Below are positions 13,059 to 24,193 of a stretch of 64,000 nt of DNA, piece after piece; position 1 is the first letter of the stretch, and each line of letters opens with the position of its first letter. The stretch is from the NCBI GenBank assembly GCA_965153355.1, contig OZ231127.1, positions 90,706,001 through 90,770,000 of the forward strand, in the 5' to 3' direction. Source of the stretch: Flaccisagitta enflata. Its lineage: Eukaryota > Chaetognatha > Sagittoidea > Aphragmophora. The notes under the pieces were generated by a model, which made no database searches, had not been told where the DNA came from, and saw only the letters and a program-made list of their open reading frames with translations. Made by a program: the position numbers and the translations under genes.

Positions 13059-13689
13059 GCTATCTATAATTTGTTGCATTCTACACAATTGACAGCAAAT
13101 TGTGTATGTTATATGGTATGTTAGTCCGTTTTTTGTCATCATGATAGAGTGAAAGTTACTACTGTGATTGATGTATTGCATACAAAGAAAGCAGGATGCA
13201 TAGCAAGCTAACATAGCACAATACGCCTGTCAGGATGCCTTGATCTTGAATGGTGAAAATGAGTTAATGCACTTTGGTCATATCATTCCTGCACTAAGAT
13301 TCTCTGAAATGAGCCACTGAATTACAATAATATCTATCAGGAACTTTGATTTAGAGATATCAATAAAGAACTATAACTTATAGTTAGCAAGAGGTTAACA
13401 AAGAGATCAAATTGTTAAAATTCTGTAAAAAATCCCCCTAAGAAAATCCATTTATTTTCTTTGTAAACTTCAAATGGTCTCTAAATATGGTTTCCAGATG
13501 ATTATAACATTGTTCAGTAACTTTTTTTAAAGAGAATTTTGGCAAACGAATAAGATAATCCAGGTGCATTGAGTGACTTTCATCATTTTAGGCATTCTGA
13601 CAGGCGCATTGAACATGAAAAGTCATCATATCGCTCGATTTCTATTTGAAAAAAAAAAAAAGATTTTCATATGAACGTATGAATTTATG

Positions 13690-14937
13690 ACAGCTTAGTA
13701 TAATTAAAATCGCCAAAATCGACGACTGCCCATTTTGGTGTTGTTAAAATCGCCGACTTTAGCGATTTTATGGCACCCTTATATATGTAAAAACTTAAAA
13801 AAACATGTTTTTAGATGCGTCCTCGCATCTCTATAAGAGGGTTCGTCCGTCCGTCCGTCCGTCCGTGTGTTACCCCTACCTCAAATATTCCGCTTATCCA
13901 TCTCCAATCACTCACCAACCACCCCCAATCATTTTTAGATGCGTCCTCGCATCTCTATAAGAGGGTTCGTCCGTCCGTCCGTCCGTGTGTTACCCCTACC
14001 TCAAATATTCCGCTTATCCATCTCCAATCACTCACCAACCACCCCCAATCATTTTTAGATGCGTCCTCGCATCTCTATAAGAGGGTTCGTCCGTCCGTCC
14101 GTCCGTCCGTGTGTTACCCCTACCTCAAATATTCCGCTTATCCATCTCCAATCACTCACCAACCACCCCCAATCATTTTTAGATGCGTCCTCGCATCTCT
14201 ATAAGAGGGTTCGTCCGTCCGTCCGTCCGTCCGTGTGTTACCCCTACCTCAAATATTCCGCTTATCCATCTCCAATCACTCACCAACCACCCCCAATCAT
14301 TTTTAGATGCGTCCTCGCATCTCTGGAGCTGCGTGAATTACCTAAGCAAATTGATCTTGCCCCCATCCCTCCCACCTCCAGAATTCAATTTTTTTCAAAT
14401 TAAAATCTTGGAAAATGAATGCAAAATTCAATTGAAATTTTTTCATCTCCATTTAGAGGCTACATTTCATTATCTCTGCTTCAACCATTCTATCATCCAC
14501 TTTGTCTTTTTGCTCTTCTACACTCTCAAGTGATACTTAAAAGGTATACCTCTGGACTTAGTTAACTTGGACCTTGAAGATAAGATTTGCAATATGCAAA
14601 AGTCAATGAAGCTAGTCAGACTTTCTTGATACTAAGTTCTCTCTGCACAGAGATCAGAAGAGGACGCATCGTTGCCCGATCGGGCTTGTTTTCATTTTTC
14701 TCAAAATAGGTCCTCTTCGATTTTTTTCATTTTTTGGTCAAATATGCCCCTGGGGCTGACAAGCATTGGAAAGAAATAAATTTGAATACTCCTCTTTTCT
14801 AAAGGTAGAAAAACACAGTTAAAATCATTTGTTGTTAAAATCGTTAATTTCAACGACTTGAAATTTCCTTTTATTCAGTGGTCATAAAGTCGCTAAAATC
14901 AGCGACTTTTGCCGGGCAAGGTTTACTTCATGGGCCA
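13690..14937 (+). mobile_element. AAATCGCC repeat element, split by another insertion
   Basis: The flanks 13690-13812 and 14693-14937 together match, in inverted orientation, the uninterrupted copy at 18550-18905 (shared ATCGACGACTGCCCA, GTTGTTAAAATCG, TTTTTTGGTCAAAT). The intervening 13813-14692 is a HINE-like element. Confidence 0.85.
13813..14692 (+). mobile_element. HINE-like element (GATGCG head) with head amplified about fivefold
   Basis: Head AGATGCGTCCTCGCATCTCT with CTATAAGAGG and GTCC units. The first roughly 123 bp are repeated almost identically from 13813, 13936, 14058, 14181 and (truncated) 14305. It ends GGACGCATCG and GCCCGATCGGGCTTGTTTT. The empty site is represented by the sequence at 18785. 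Confidence 0.9.
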
Positions 14938-15689
14938 CTCAATTAGTCGACTTTCTTTTGGCAACTAGGAAAACTAAGAAAAGCCTCAATTTTATAAAAG
15001 AATGAAGTAGAAATTTCATTTGATTTTAACAATGCCACTACAAGAGAACGAGGCAGGCAGGCAGGAAAACAAGAGTGCACAGGGCGTTGTGTGTAGTTCT
15101 AAGATTTGTTTGACTCTTTACTAAATCTTCCACCGCCGATGTTGCATGATCATATCGTAATATATGCGATTAATTCACAAGCAGAGACATGTAGCACAAA
15201 ATGAAAGCAACAACAATACAAAAATCAGAGACGGAGATGTACAGAGATGAAGACAACAGATTGTGTCATTCAATAATGCGTGAAGATTGGGCATTTTGCC
15301 ACACTTGACATAAATTTGGTCTTACGTTTTTCAACTAACTCTTCCCAAGTGGGACGCTTCAATTCATGTTGCAATTCCGTAACGGACTCTCAGTCTCTGT
15401 AGCTAAAAAGCTTCCAAAATATTGAGTTATATGCAACTCAAAGACGACAACATTCATCTCTATCTGTGACATGAATGACCTCCATGGCGTAAGATAGAAT
15501 GGAAACATATTGTGACTCAAGCAGCTGCAACGTGATGATCTCATCAGATCTGCCTGCAATGCGGAGAATGGCATTGGCGCAATAGTAATGACGTGCGACT
15601 GTCTTTCAGATACTCGCATCCGTCGGACATGAAGGCGAGTAACACCAATGCTTTGAATAAGGAAAAAGTCATTATGCACCGTTTGCCGT
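14938..15689. other. unc13: Intron, no feature recognised
   Basis: Ordinary intron sequence of mixed composition. No exon with UNC13 similarity was seen. Confidence 0.55.
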
Positions 15690-15784
<95 letters not shown>

Positions 15785-15795
15785 ATCGTTGTTGT
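15690..15795. repeat. (TTG)n microsatellite
   Basis: About 30 TTG units. The open frames through it encode only homopolymers. Confidence 0.97.
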
Positions 15796-16411
15796 TGACG
15801 CATCTATAAGGAATTGATATATCGAACAGCTGGTGCGGTTCTCTAGATGTCATATAAGAGAAATATGTCAGTCTGTCTGTAAACCTAACAACCAATCTGT
15901 TGGTTATAACATTAAAGGAAATTGGTCCGTATTCAGCACTGTATCTTAATATTTTAATTGGTCATTATACGTCGACAATAGAGTTGATAACGAGTGCACC
16001 AATTGATATTATTTAGAAAGTAAATAGGGAGAAAACTCATCCATTGTTTCAGCATTCATTCAGTCTTACTTTTCCCACTTATTACTCTAATTGTCTCTTT
16101 CATGGTTTGGTTAGATCTCTGTGATGATGCTGTCCACAATTTACTGGTGAATTTCCATACATCCATCCGCCCCCCAAGCCCCTCAAGCCTCAAATTTTCA
16201 TTTAATAACATGGAAAATTGACAAAATGAAAATTTCCCATTGAACGATATGGAAAATTGACAGAATGATAATGATTGTGAAATTCCAATTGGATAACATG
16301 GAAAATTGACCAATAAATGAAAAAATGTGACATTCCCATTGAATAGCATGGAAAATTGACAAGAAATGGCAAAAATAGCGAGGGAAAGTAAAACCTTTGA
16401 GTCCGTTTTTG

Positions 16412-16912
16412 GGCAGCGGCCCCGAGGGGGACAAAGTCCTTTAGAACACAGGGGGACTTTTGTTCGTTCGTTCGTTTGTCCATCCATCTGTCCGTCTCCC
16501 CCAGGCCCTCTCAGGCCTGAAATCTGCCCTATAAGGCATGTAATCCCCCCTCTCAGCCCAAAAATCTGCCCTCTCAGACCTAAAATCTGCCCTCTCAGAC
16601 CTAAAATCTGCCCTCTCAAGCCTTGAATCTGCTCTCTCAGGCCTGAAATTTGCCCTGAGGCCTGCAATCTATACTCTCAGGCCTTAAAGGCCTTAAAGGC
16701 CCGAGAGGGCAGATTTTGGGGCTGAGAGGGGGGATTTCAGGCCTGATAGGCCAGATTTCAGGCCTGAGAGGGCCTGGGGGAGACGGACGGACGGATGGAC
16801 GAATGGACGAACGAACAAAAGTCCCCCTGCTCCTTCCAACTCCAATTCACAATTGTGCAAAGCAGGGCAACGAGTATCGCTGACCACATATTGCCCTTGG
16901 GCGACCTGTTCA
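16412..16912. mobile_element. Foldback element with GCAGCGGCCCC ends
   Basis: The left end GGGCAGCGGCCCCGAGGGGG with ACAAAGTCC and GAACACAGGGGGACTTT is partly inverted on the right (AAAAGTCCCCCTG ... GGTCAGCG-like GCTGACCACATATTGCCC). The core is about a dozen 21-bp units such as CTCTCAGGCCTGAAATCTGC, first in one and then in the opposite orientation, so the whole region can fold back. Confidence 0.75.
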
Positions 16913-17350
16913 TAGTCGAGTTTGTGTATGACGCAGCATGTAAATATTTGTCAGTTAAATAGATCTGACTGCGTTTTGATTTGTATTTTTTTACACAAAG
17001 TTGCCATGAAGCTGCTAAACACAAATCATAAACAAACAACAACATTTAGGCAGCCGCCTTTCGCTGATTTCTGTTTTTCTAGCTGGAAAAGCAGGATTCG
17101 AACCCATGAAAATCTTTGCTTTCCCTGTCTAGCAAAAAATACATAACCCCTATTAAACATCATAAAAAATTGCTCCTAAGGCCTCAATATGACCTCTCAG
17201 GACGTATGGTTATTAACCCCTGTGTTTTACAGGAAATTGGCCCTTTGGGGCAGCTGCCCTAGTCTCACTTTAATTCTTCAACTGATCACTCCAAGCATGG
17301 CAACGGGTACCGCTGACCATGTGCGATCCTTGGATGACTTGTTTCTTTTT

Positions 17351-17482
17351 AGTTGCGGGTACCCAACTCTATATAGAGGCTTTGCAGCTTTGTTTCTGAA
17401 TGCTTTCTGCGTAATGATGGATGGGGGTTAGATGCCCCTGCCCATCTGTCCACAACGATATTGTGACCCTGCGTCACTTGTT
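17351..17482 (+). mobile_element. HINE-like element, GTGAC-tail variant
   Basis: Head AGTTGCGGGTACCCAACTCT, tail GTGACCCTGCGTCACTTGTT, a hairpin different from the GGCCG type. Confidence 0.65.
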
Positions 17483-17489
17483 CTTTTTT

Positions 17490-17758
17490 TTTCTTTTTTT
17501 TCGCACGGCCAAGTCTTTCCCCTTCTTTTTCAATCATTTTTTCAACTTTTACCTTTGTGGTCATCATCTTCTTCTCCTCCTTCTTCTTCTCCCTCTTCAC
17601 CTTCTTCTATTTTTCCTGTTTTCTTCTTTTTCTTCTTTTTCTTCTTTTTCTTCTTTTTCTTCTTTTTCTTCTTTTTCTTCTTCTTTTTCTTTACCTTCTT
17701 CTTCACCTTTGTCTTCACCTTCTTCTTCTCCCTCTTCACTTTCTATTTTTTTCTTTTT
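17490..17758. repeat. TTC-rich pyrimidine tract
   Basis: Degenerate CTT/TTC repeat between two HINE-like copies. Confidence 0.85.
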
Positions 17759-17967
17759 AGTTGCGGACACGCAACTCTATAAGAGGCTTTGTCCGTCCGT
17801 CTGTTGGTTCGTCGGTCCCTCGTCATCAAAATGAAAAGTGAGAAAAGGAGCGTTTTTGATACTTTTTGTGTATATTTGAGTATTGGCGATGGGTATAAGT
17901 GTAGTTGGGGGTTTGATGCCCCTGCCCAGCTGTCTGCAACGTTATTGTGACCCCGCGTCACTTGTCC
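17759..17967 (+). mobile_element. HINE-like element, GTGAC-tail variant
   Basis: Head AGTTGCGGACACGCAACTCT, CTATAAGAGG, short GTCC repeat, tail GTGACCCCGCGTCACTTGTC. Confidence 0.8.
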
Positions 17968-18019
17968 TTCTTTTTGTTCATTTTCTTCTTTATCTTCTTT
18001 TTTTCTTTATCTTCGTTTT

Positions 18020-18203
18020 AGTCGCGGACACGCGACTCTACACCTTGCCGTGTCGGTCGGTCCTTCGGTCCATCCGTTGGTCCATCCGTCGGTCCATCCA
18101 TTGGTCCGTCCGTCCAAAATATCTTTGAATTGCGATCGGTTTTAGCATAACTGCTCCTGCCAAACCGTCCGCGACTGTATTGCCGTGTATCCGGCCTTGT
18201 TTT
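18020..18203 (+). mobile_element. HINE-like element, GTCGCG head
   Basis: Head AGTCGCGGACACGCGACTCT, GTCC-type repeat, subterminal GTCCGCGACTG and tail GCCGTGTATCCGGCCTTGTT. Confidence 0.85.
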
Positions 18204-18243
18204 TCTTTATCTTCTTCTTCTTTTTTACCTTCTTCTTCTCGAC

Positions 18244-18244
<1 letters not shown>

Positions 18245-18275
<31 letters not shown>

Positions 18276-18352
18276 CTTCTTCTTCTTCTTCTTCTTCTTC
18301 TTCTTCTTCTTTTTCTTCTTCTTCTTCTTCTTCTTCTTCTTCTTCTTCTTCC
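18245..18352. repeat. (TTC)n microsatellite
   Basis: About 35 TTC units. Confidence 0.95.
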
Positions 18353-18549
18353 GAGACCTGCCGAGATGCTCTCAGGTTTGCCGACAAGAAGTGCAGCCTG
18401 CTACTCCAGATTCAAGAGGCTTTCCATATCACACAATCTGTACCTCATGCATCCTGGCAACATTTGCCCATTTAGTCCAAATGGACATCACTAGGGTCCA
18501 ACTCAGACTATCGAAAGAATGGTAGTCAAAATGTAAAGAGAATTAGTGA

Positions 18550-18905
18550 AATAGTGTGTCAAAGTCGCTGATTTCAGCGATTTTATAACCATTGAAAATA
18601 AAGGAAATATGAAGTCGTTGAAATTAACGATTTTAACAACAAATGATTTTAACCATGTTTTTCAACATCTAGAGACGAGGAGTATTTCACATTTTTTCTT
18701 GCTTTAGTCCATCACCCCTAGGGGCACATTTGACCAAAAAATGGAGAGAATTGAAGAGGACATATTTGGAGAAAAAATAAAGAAACATGTTTTTATTAGC
18801 TTTTTACATATAACATGGTGCCACAAAATCACTAAAGTCGGCGATTTTAACAACACCTAAATGGGCAGTCGTCGATTTTAGCGATTTCAATTATACCAAG
18901 CTGTA
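18550..18905 (-). mobile_element. AAATCGCC repeat element, uninterrupted copy
   Basis: About 355 bp matching both flanks of the interrupted copy at 13690-14937. The ends carry GTCGCTGATTTCAGCGATTT and AAATCGCTAAAATCGACGAC (reverse). No coding frame. Confidence 0.8.
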
Positions 18906-19173
18906 TGATGCCATACATTTATGTAACTTAATATCAATACATAAACACGAAATAATCATGTGCCTGTAATTGTGAGTGTAAAAATATAATACGCTGAACT
19001 CATGAGGGCTGTTGAAAGATTATTATATATGTTTTTTTTTCTATGATCAGTGCAACTATGGGGCCATTCATGGTCATTCATGTTAAAAGACAATACCTTT
19101 AAAACCTGTACGTAACGGCAATTAAAATAGAATATGACGAGAGATCAAATTGATTAGACGACAATTACTAAGA

Positions 19174-19275
<102 letters not shown>

Positions 19276-19589
19276 AGACAGGCAGACAGATAGACAGACA
19301 GGAAGGAAGACAGACAGGCAGGAAAAAAAAATAACAGACAGAGAAAGAGTGAGGGCAGAGAGAGGCAGAGAAGCATTTCTTTTTAATGAAACAAATATGC
19401 ATATTATGCAAGTTGCGTTTCTAAGCAAGGCAGGAAAAAGAAATTTCCGAATCAAATCTAAACGAAGATGCAATAAAGTGACAAAACGTTTGACAAACTT
19501 CTGGCAACGACGATGACAACGACGATGATGATGACGACGCTGACAATAATTGTGACAGCAAAGATTGACGAATATTGACGAATACAAGA

Positions 19590-19590
19590 C

Positions 19591-19682
<92 letters not shown>
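19590..19682. repeat. (GAT)n microsatellite
   Basis: About 30 perfect GAT units. Confidence 0.97.
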
Positions 19683-19897
19683 CTGCAAATCATGTTCGTC
19701 CAGGCACATGCTCACAAACACGCAGTCTCAAATAAATTTAATGATTATCGCATTTCACCCAGCCGATGCAAAAACGAAAGAAAAAAAAAAACAATCTATT
19801 TTCCTATTTCTGTGTGTGTTGCCTTTTGCTGCTTATCAGGACGACAATAAAATCAATATTCATGGAACACGTTTTTTTTTCTCCTGGTCTCCTTTTT

Positions 19898-20284
19898 AGA
19901 TGCCTCCTCGCATCTCTATAAGAGGGTTTGTCCGTCCGTCCGTCGGTCCGTCCGTCCGTCCGTCCGTCCGTCGGTCCGTCCGTCCGTCCGTCCGTCCGTC
20001 CGTCCGTCCGTCCGTCCGTCCGTCCGTCCGTCCGTCCGTCCGTCCGTCCGTCCGTCCGTCCGTCCGTCCGTTACGCCTGTGCAAAAACCGCGTTTCTCGG
20101 CTGTTTTTGGCCACGGTGAGATCCTACACTGAAACAAATGATCAACCAACATGTTTTGAGAGCCTCCTCTATTTCTCAGTCGTTTCACCCGTCTGTTCGT
20201 CCATCTGTCTCTCCGTATATGTCACATGATCAATACACGCAGAGACACAGTCCGGACGCATCTTTGCCCGGTCGGGCTTGTTTT
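19898..20284 (+). mobile_element. HINE-like element, GATGC head, long GTCC tract
   Basis: Head AGATGCCTCCTCGCATCTCT, then about 140 bp of GTCC repeat. Tail GGACGCATCTTTGCCCGGTC and GGGCTTGTTTT. Confidence 0.85.
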
Positions 20285-20699
20285 CTAGCCTAATGAGGTG
20301 TGGTCAGGCGCCAATCAAAAGGAAAAATTCAAGGGATGACTGGAAAATGACTGAAAAATGGAGCAATTCTAGTAAAGATTGATTTTTTTAGAGCCTGATT
20401 GATTGATTGATTGATTGATTGATCGATCGGTTGATTGATTGATGTTATGATTGGACAAAATGCACAGAGGGAAAAAAAGACAGAAAGATTGCAAAACAAC
20501 CAAGACACACACACAGATGTTCCATGAGACTTCGAATCTGCTTCTTCCCCTTGAATGTTTTTTTTTTACAATTTCTCTTGATTGAAAAAGTTTTGACCAC
20601 TTTCGCTCGAGAGATCGATACAGAGAGAGAGAGAGAGAGAAAAAGACAGTGACATCAGAACAACGTACTAATGTCAACGTAAACACATACAGACCCATG

Positions 20700-20928
20700 C
20701 AAGTTTGAAAAAAAAAAATAGAAAAATGATAATGACAATGACAATGACAATAACAATGATCCATTGACAATGTCTATGACAATGAGCCAATTGCGATGAC
20801 AATCGCAATTAGCCAATGACAATGACAATATCAACGACAGTAACAATGGGCCAGTGGCAATGAGCCGATGACAATGAGCTAATGACAATGACAATATCGA
20901 TGACAATGACGATATGACAATGACTTAC
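20700..20928 (-). repeat. unc13: CATTGT repeat running out of the donor at 20929
   Basis: Degenerate hexamer and dodecamer repeats (CATTGTCATTGTC on the minus strand, with variants such as CATTAGCTCATTGTC) start within the donor sequence GTAAGTCATTGTCAT and fill about 200 bp of intron. Confidence 0.75.
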
Positions 20929-21057
20929 CAAGTCGCTGACCAATGGAATACTTTTTCTTCTTGGCCTCATGATTTCGGGCGCAGAATCGATGAGACCATA
21001 GAAGGCGTCACCTCCTCCTCCTCCCCCAAAATCAGAATCACCCATAAGACGACCAGA
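20929..21057 (-). CDS. unc13: UNC13 exon: basic linker (RPRRKSIPLVSDL)
   Basis: 129-nt exon, phase 0 at both ends, encoding SGRLMGDSDFGGGGGGDAFY, GLIDSAPEIMRPR and RKSIPLVSDL. The Gly-rich stretch followed by IDS-P-I-R-(K)-(K)-IPLVSDL matches the UNC13 linker upstream of C1. The acceptor is CTTGACAG and the donor is CTTG|GTAAGTCATTGTCAT. The donor is followed by about 190 bp of degenerate CATTGT repeats. In vertebrates the calmodulin-binding helix lies just upstream of this block. I do not see it here. Confidence 0.92.
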
Positions 21058-21119
21058 CTGTCAAGAGAGAAATAACGACGGGGGTGGAATCGGGGGGGGG
21101 GGGGGGATGAGGGGATGTT

Positions 21120-21915
21120 GGGGGAAGGAAGGGGGTTGGATTATTACATGTGTTTCAGTGTATGATACCGCAGAGATATTCGTCACTAACTACAAAATCT
21201 GAGAGAAGAAGGCAGGGGAAGAGGGGGTTGGGGGTGCACAAAAGGGAGGGGGGGGGGTTTGAGGGGATGGTGAGGGGGGAACGAGAAGGGGTTGCGTTAT
21301 TACATGTGTTTTAGTGTATGATACCGCAGAGATATTCGCCACTAACGACCACCAGCTGCAAAATCTGAGAGAAGAAGGCAGGGGTAGAAGGGGTTGGGGG
21401 TGCACAAAAGGGAGGGGGGGGGGGAATTTGAGGGGATGGTGGGGGGAAGGAAGGGGGTTGGATTATTTCATGGGTTATTGTGTATACCGCAGAGATATTC
21501 GCCACTAACTACCCCCAGCTGCAAAATCTGAGAGAAGAAGGCAGGGGTAAAAGGGGTTGGGGGTGACCAAAAGGGAGGGGGGGGGGGGTAATGAGGGGGA
21601 TGGTGGGGGGAAGGAAGGGGGTTGGATTGTTTCATGGGTTATTGTGTATACCGCAGAAATATTCGCCACTAACTACCCCCAGCTGCAACATCTGAGAGAA
21701 GAAGGCAGGGGTAAAAGGGGTTTGGAGTGCTCAAAAGGGAAGGGGGGGGGGTATGTGGGGATGGTGGGGGGAATGAGAAGGGGTTGCATTATTGCATGTG
21801 TTTTAGTGTATGATACCGCAGAAATATTCGCCACTAACTACCACCAGCTGCAAAATCTGAGAGAAGAAGGCAGGGGTAGAAGGGGTTGGGGGTGCACAAA
21901 AGGGAGGGAGGGGGG
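21120..21915. repeat. 165-bp tandem array, five copies
   Basis: Five copies at periods of about 154, 165, 166 and 166 bp. Each contains TACCGCAGAGATATTCGCCA, CTGCAAAATCTGAGAGAAGA and a G-rich run. It occupies the intron just upstream of the exon at 20929-21057. On the minus strand each full unit carries an acceptor-like TTTTGCAG followed by an open 34-nt stretch and GGTATCA. Confidence 0.9.
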
Positions 21916-22254
21916 GGGTAAAGCTATAAAGGGGGTGAAGGAAAGGGTTGTTCAATGGACAACCCCTCCAAATTCTGAATTGCCAATTAAACGACGAGAT
22001 TCTGAGACGAGGAACTCGTACAAGGTTGATGGAAACGAAAAAAAAATGTATAAAAAGGTTTAAATCCGTCTACAGCCTTTTTTCTTTACGGTGTAACTCG
22101 TTCACTTTTTTATGCATCTCAAAAAGCTGAGTCGTTGCTTCTTCTCCACCCCCCCCCCCTTCCCGACAAGTCCATTAGTAACTGTGTGTCTGTCTGTCGT
22201 TTTGTCTGTCTTTTTTTCACTGACTGGGTAATTTTCACTGTTGGTCTATCTCTT

Positions 22255-22258
22255 GCTG

Positions 22259-22299
<41 letters not shown>

Positions 22300-22318
22300 T
22301 TCTCTTTCTCTCTCTCTT

Positions 22319-22366
<48 letters not shown>

Positions 22367-22410
22367 CCTCTCTCTGACCCGCTATATCTGCGCACTCTCT
22401 CTCTCTTTCT
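22255..22410. repeat. (TC)n microsatellite
   Basis: Interrupted TC repeat just downstream of the tentative exon on the gene strand. Confidence 0.95.
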
Positions 22411-22463
22411 CTCTCATCCACAGAGAGACGATACATTTATATACTAATCATAAAAGCGCTTAC

Positions 22464-22509
22464 TTCCTCTGGATCCATGGGAGTGAGCGAGGTAATATAC
22501 TCGTGATGG
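22464..22509 (-). CDS. unc13: Tentative UNC13 exon (HHEYITSLTPMDPEE)
   Basis: 46-nt candidate exon encoding HHEYITSLTPMDPEE with donor GAGGAA|GTAAGC. It ends in phase 0, as the exon at 21057 requires. The acceptor side is weak. CTGTGGGAG ends a G-rich run rather than a pyrimidine tract, and near-copies of this G-rich segment are repeated just upstream. The peptide looks coding, but I cannot match it confidently to a known UNC13 segment. Confidence 0.45.
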
Positions 22510-22514
22510 CTCCC

Positions 22515-22610
22515 ACAGCCCAGCATCCCCCCCCCCAGCCCAGAACCTCCCCCCCACAGCCCAGAACCTCCCCCCCACAGCTCGGCATTCCCCCCCCCCC
22601 CAAAGCTCGG
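22515..22610. repeat. C-rich 22-23-bp repeat
   Basis: About four copies of CCCACAGCCCAGAACCTCCC separated by C runs, abutting the tentative exon at 22464-22509. On the gene strand this is a G-rich run ending at the putative acceptor. Confidence 0.8.
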
Positions 22611-22664
22611 CAGCAACGATCCCTTTAGCTACCTTTTTCCGGTAGCAACAACCGAAGTTAAACG

Positions 22665-22880
22665 AAAAGAGGAAGAAGAAGAAGAAGAAGAAGAAGAAGA
22701 AGAAGAAGAAGAAGAAGAAGAAGAAGAAGAAGAAGAAGAAGAAGAAGAAGGAGAAGAAGGAGAAGAAGAAAAAGAAAAAGAAGAAGAAGAAGAAGAAGGA
22801 GAAGAAGAAGAAGAAGAAGAAGAAGAAGAAGAAGAAGATGATGAATGATAGCAGTACTACGAAGAAGAAGCAGAAGAAGA
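22665..22880. repeat. (AAG)n microsatellite
   Basis: About 200 bp of AAG with a few GGA and GAT units. Confidence 0.96.
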
Positions 22881-23009
22881 AGAAGAAAAAGAATAAAAAA
22901 AAAAAAATAAAAACAAAAGGCGAACAAGAAGAACAAGAAAAATAAAGATAAGTAGAGCAGCAAGACCTTCAGATTTCCCACCAACGGACAATCCTACCCA
23001 AATCATTTG

Positions 23010-23430
23010 TCACGGCTCGATAGGGATCGGTTTAAGCCCTATGAAAACAGCATGTTCTGAGACTTTGCATGGTGTCCCCCAATACTATGGGGCAGGTCGG
23101 AAAAATGCGCGCAAAAAAATCCGTATTGTAGGAAGCCGTTAAGTGCCATTTACTTATCAGGATGACATAATGCACATTTTTTTGCAAAACCATCGAAACA
23201 TTTTAATCTTTAGAAAATCGTAGCTCATCTTCTGGTAAAGCCACAATTTTGGGATTGGGCTCATTCGATGGGGTTTTTTAAGTAGTTCATCTGTGTAAAA
23301 TATCATCTCATTTGGTTGAGCGGTTGCTGAAAAAATTGAATTTATTTTTCAAAAATGGCAAAACAATTATCTTTAATTAATGGAAATTTTGATAATTCAT
23401 TGAGCATTTTATCGGATGAAAAATTTAGTG
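23010..23430. repeat. Dispersed repeat, copy 1 of an inverted pair
   Basis: Matches 28195-28605 in inverted orientation (TAGGGATCGGTTTAAGCCCT, GGGGCAGGTCGGAAAAATGC, TTGGGCTCATTCGA). No coding frame. Confidence 0.8.
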
Positions 23431-23595
23431 ATGAGTGGATCTAACAGGGCCTTCCATCATTTCCTCCATGCATTACTCTCAAAGGTTTCGCTTCTATAAG
23501 ACAATGAGAACTATCCCGATTAAGATCTATGGCAATGGTTACAAATCTTTCCATTTTATCATGAATTTGTATGGAAGTGTCTTCCGTAAATCTTT

Positions 23596-23735
23596 AGTTG
23601 CGGGCATGCAACTACGAGAGGCTTTGTCCGTCCATCGGTCCGTTGGTCCATTGGTCCATCAGTCCATTAGCATAAGTAAAATAGTCGCAAAAGCGTCAGA
23701 TGGTCAGCGGTACCCGTGCCCTGCTTAATTAGGTT
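23596..23735 (+). mobile_element. HINE-like head, 3' part replaced
   Basis: AGTTGCGGGCATGCAACTAC, GAGAGGCTTTGTCCGTCC, then the sequence passes into the foldback element at 23703. Confidence 0.6.
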
Positions 23736-24165
23736 GTGACTGAAGTTGAGGGAGGGAGCAGGGCAGTGGCCCCAAAGATCAAAAGGGTCAATGACCTATG
23801 CTTTCACACATATGGGGGATTTTCTCCTCCTTCTCCTCCTCCTCCGTTTCCCCCCTTCCCCAACCACATGGTCATATCCCAGCCTCAAGGCCCAAATACC
23901 AGTCTTGAGGCCCAAATCCCTTGAGGTGGGAATTTGAGCCTTGGGGTTGGGATTTGGGCCATGAGGTTGGGATTTGGGCCTTGAGGCTGGGATTTGGGCC
24001 ACAAGACTGGGATTTGGCCTCAAGACCGGGATATGGCCCTCGAGGCTGAGATATGGGCCCCAAGGTGGGGGGGTATGAAGAAGAAGAGGGAGGAGAAGGA
24101 GGAGAAAATCCCCCATATGTGTGAAAGCAAAGGTCATCGACCCCTTCGGGGCCGCTGCCCAAAAG
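23703..24165. mobile_element. Foldback element with GCAGCGGCCCC-type ends
   Basis: GGTCAGCGGTACCCGTGCCC head and GCAGTGGCCCC. An inverted pair CTTTCACACATATGGGGGAT / ATCCCCCATATGTGTGAAAG lies about 300 bp apart around a 20-21-bp minisatellite (GGGATTTGGGCC units). It inserted into or fused with a HINE head at 23596. Confidence 0.75.
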
Positions 24166-24193
24166 TGGGAAAATGAGTTTTTACATGTTTTTT

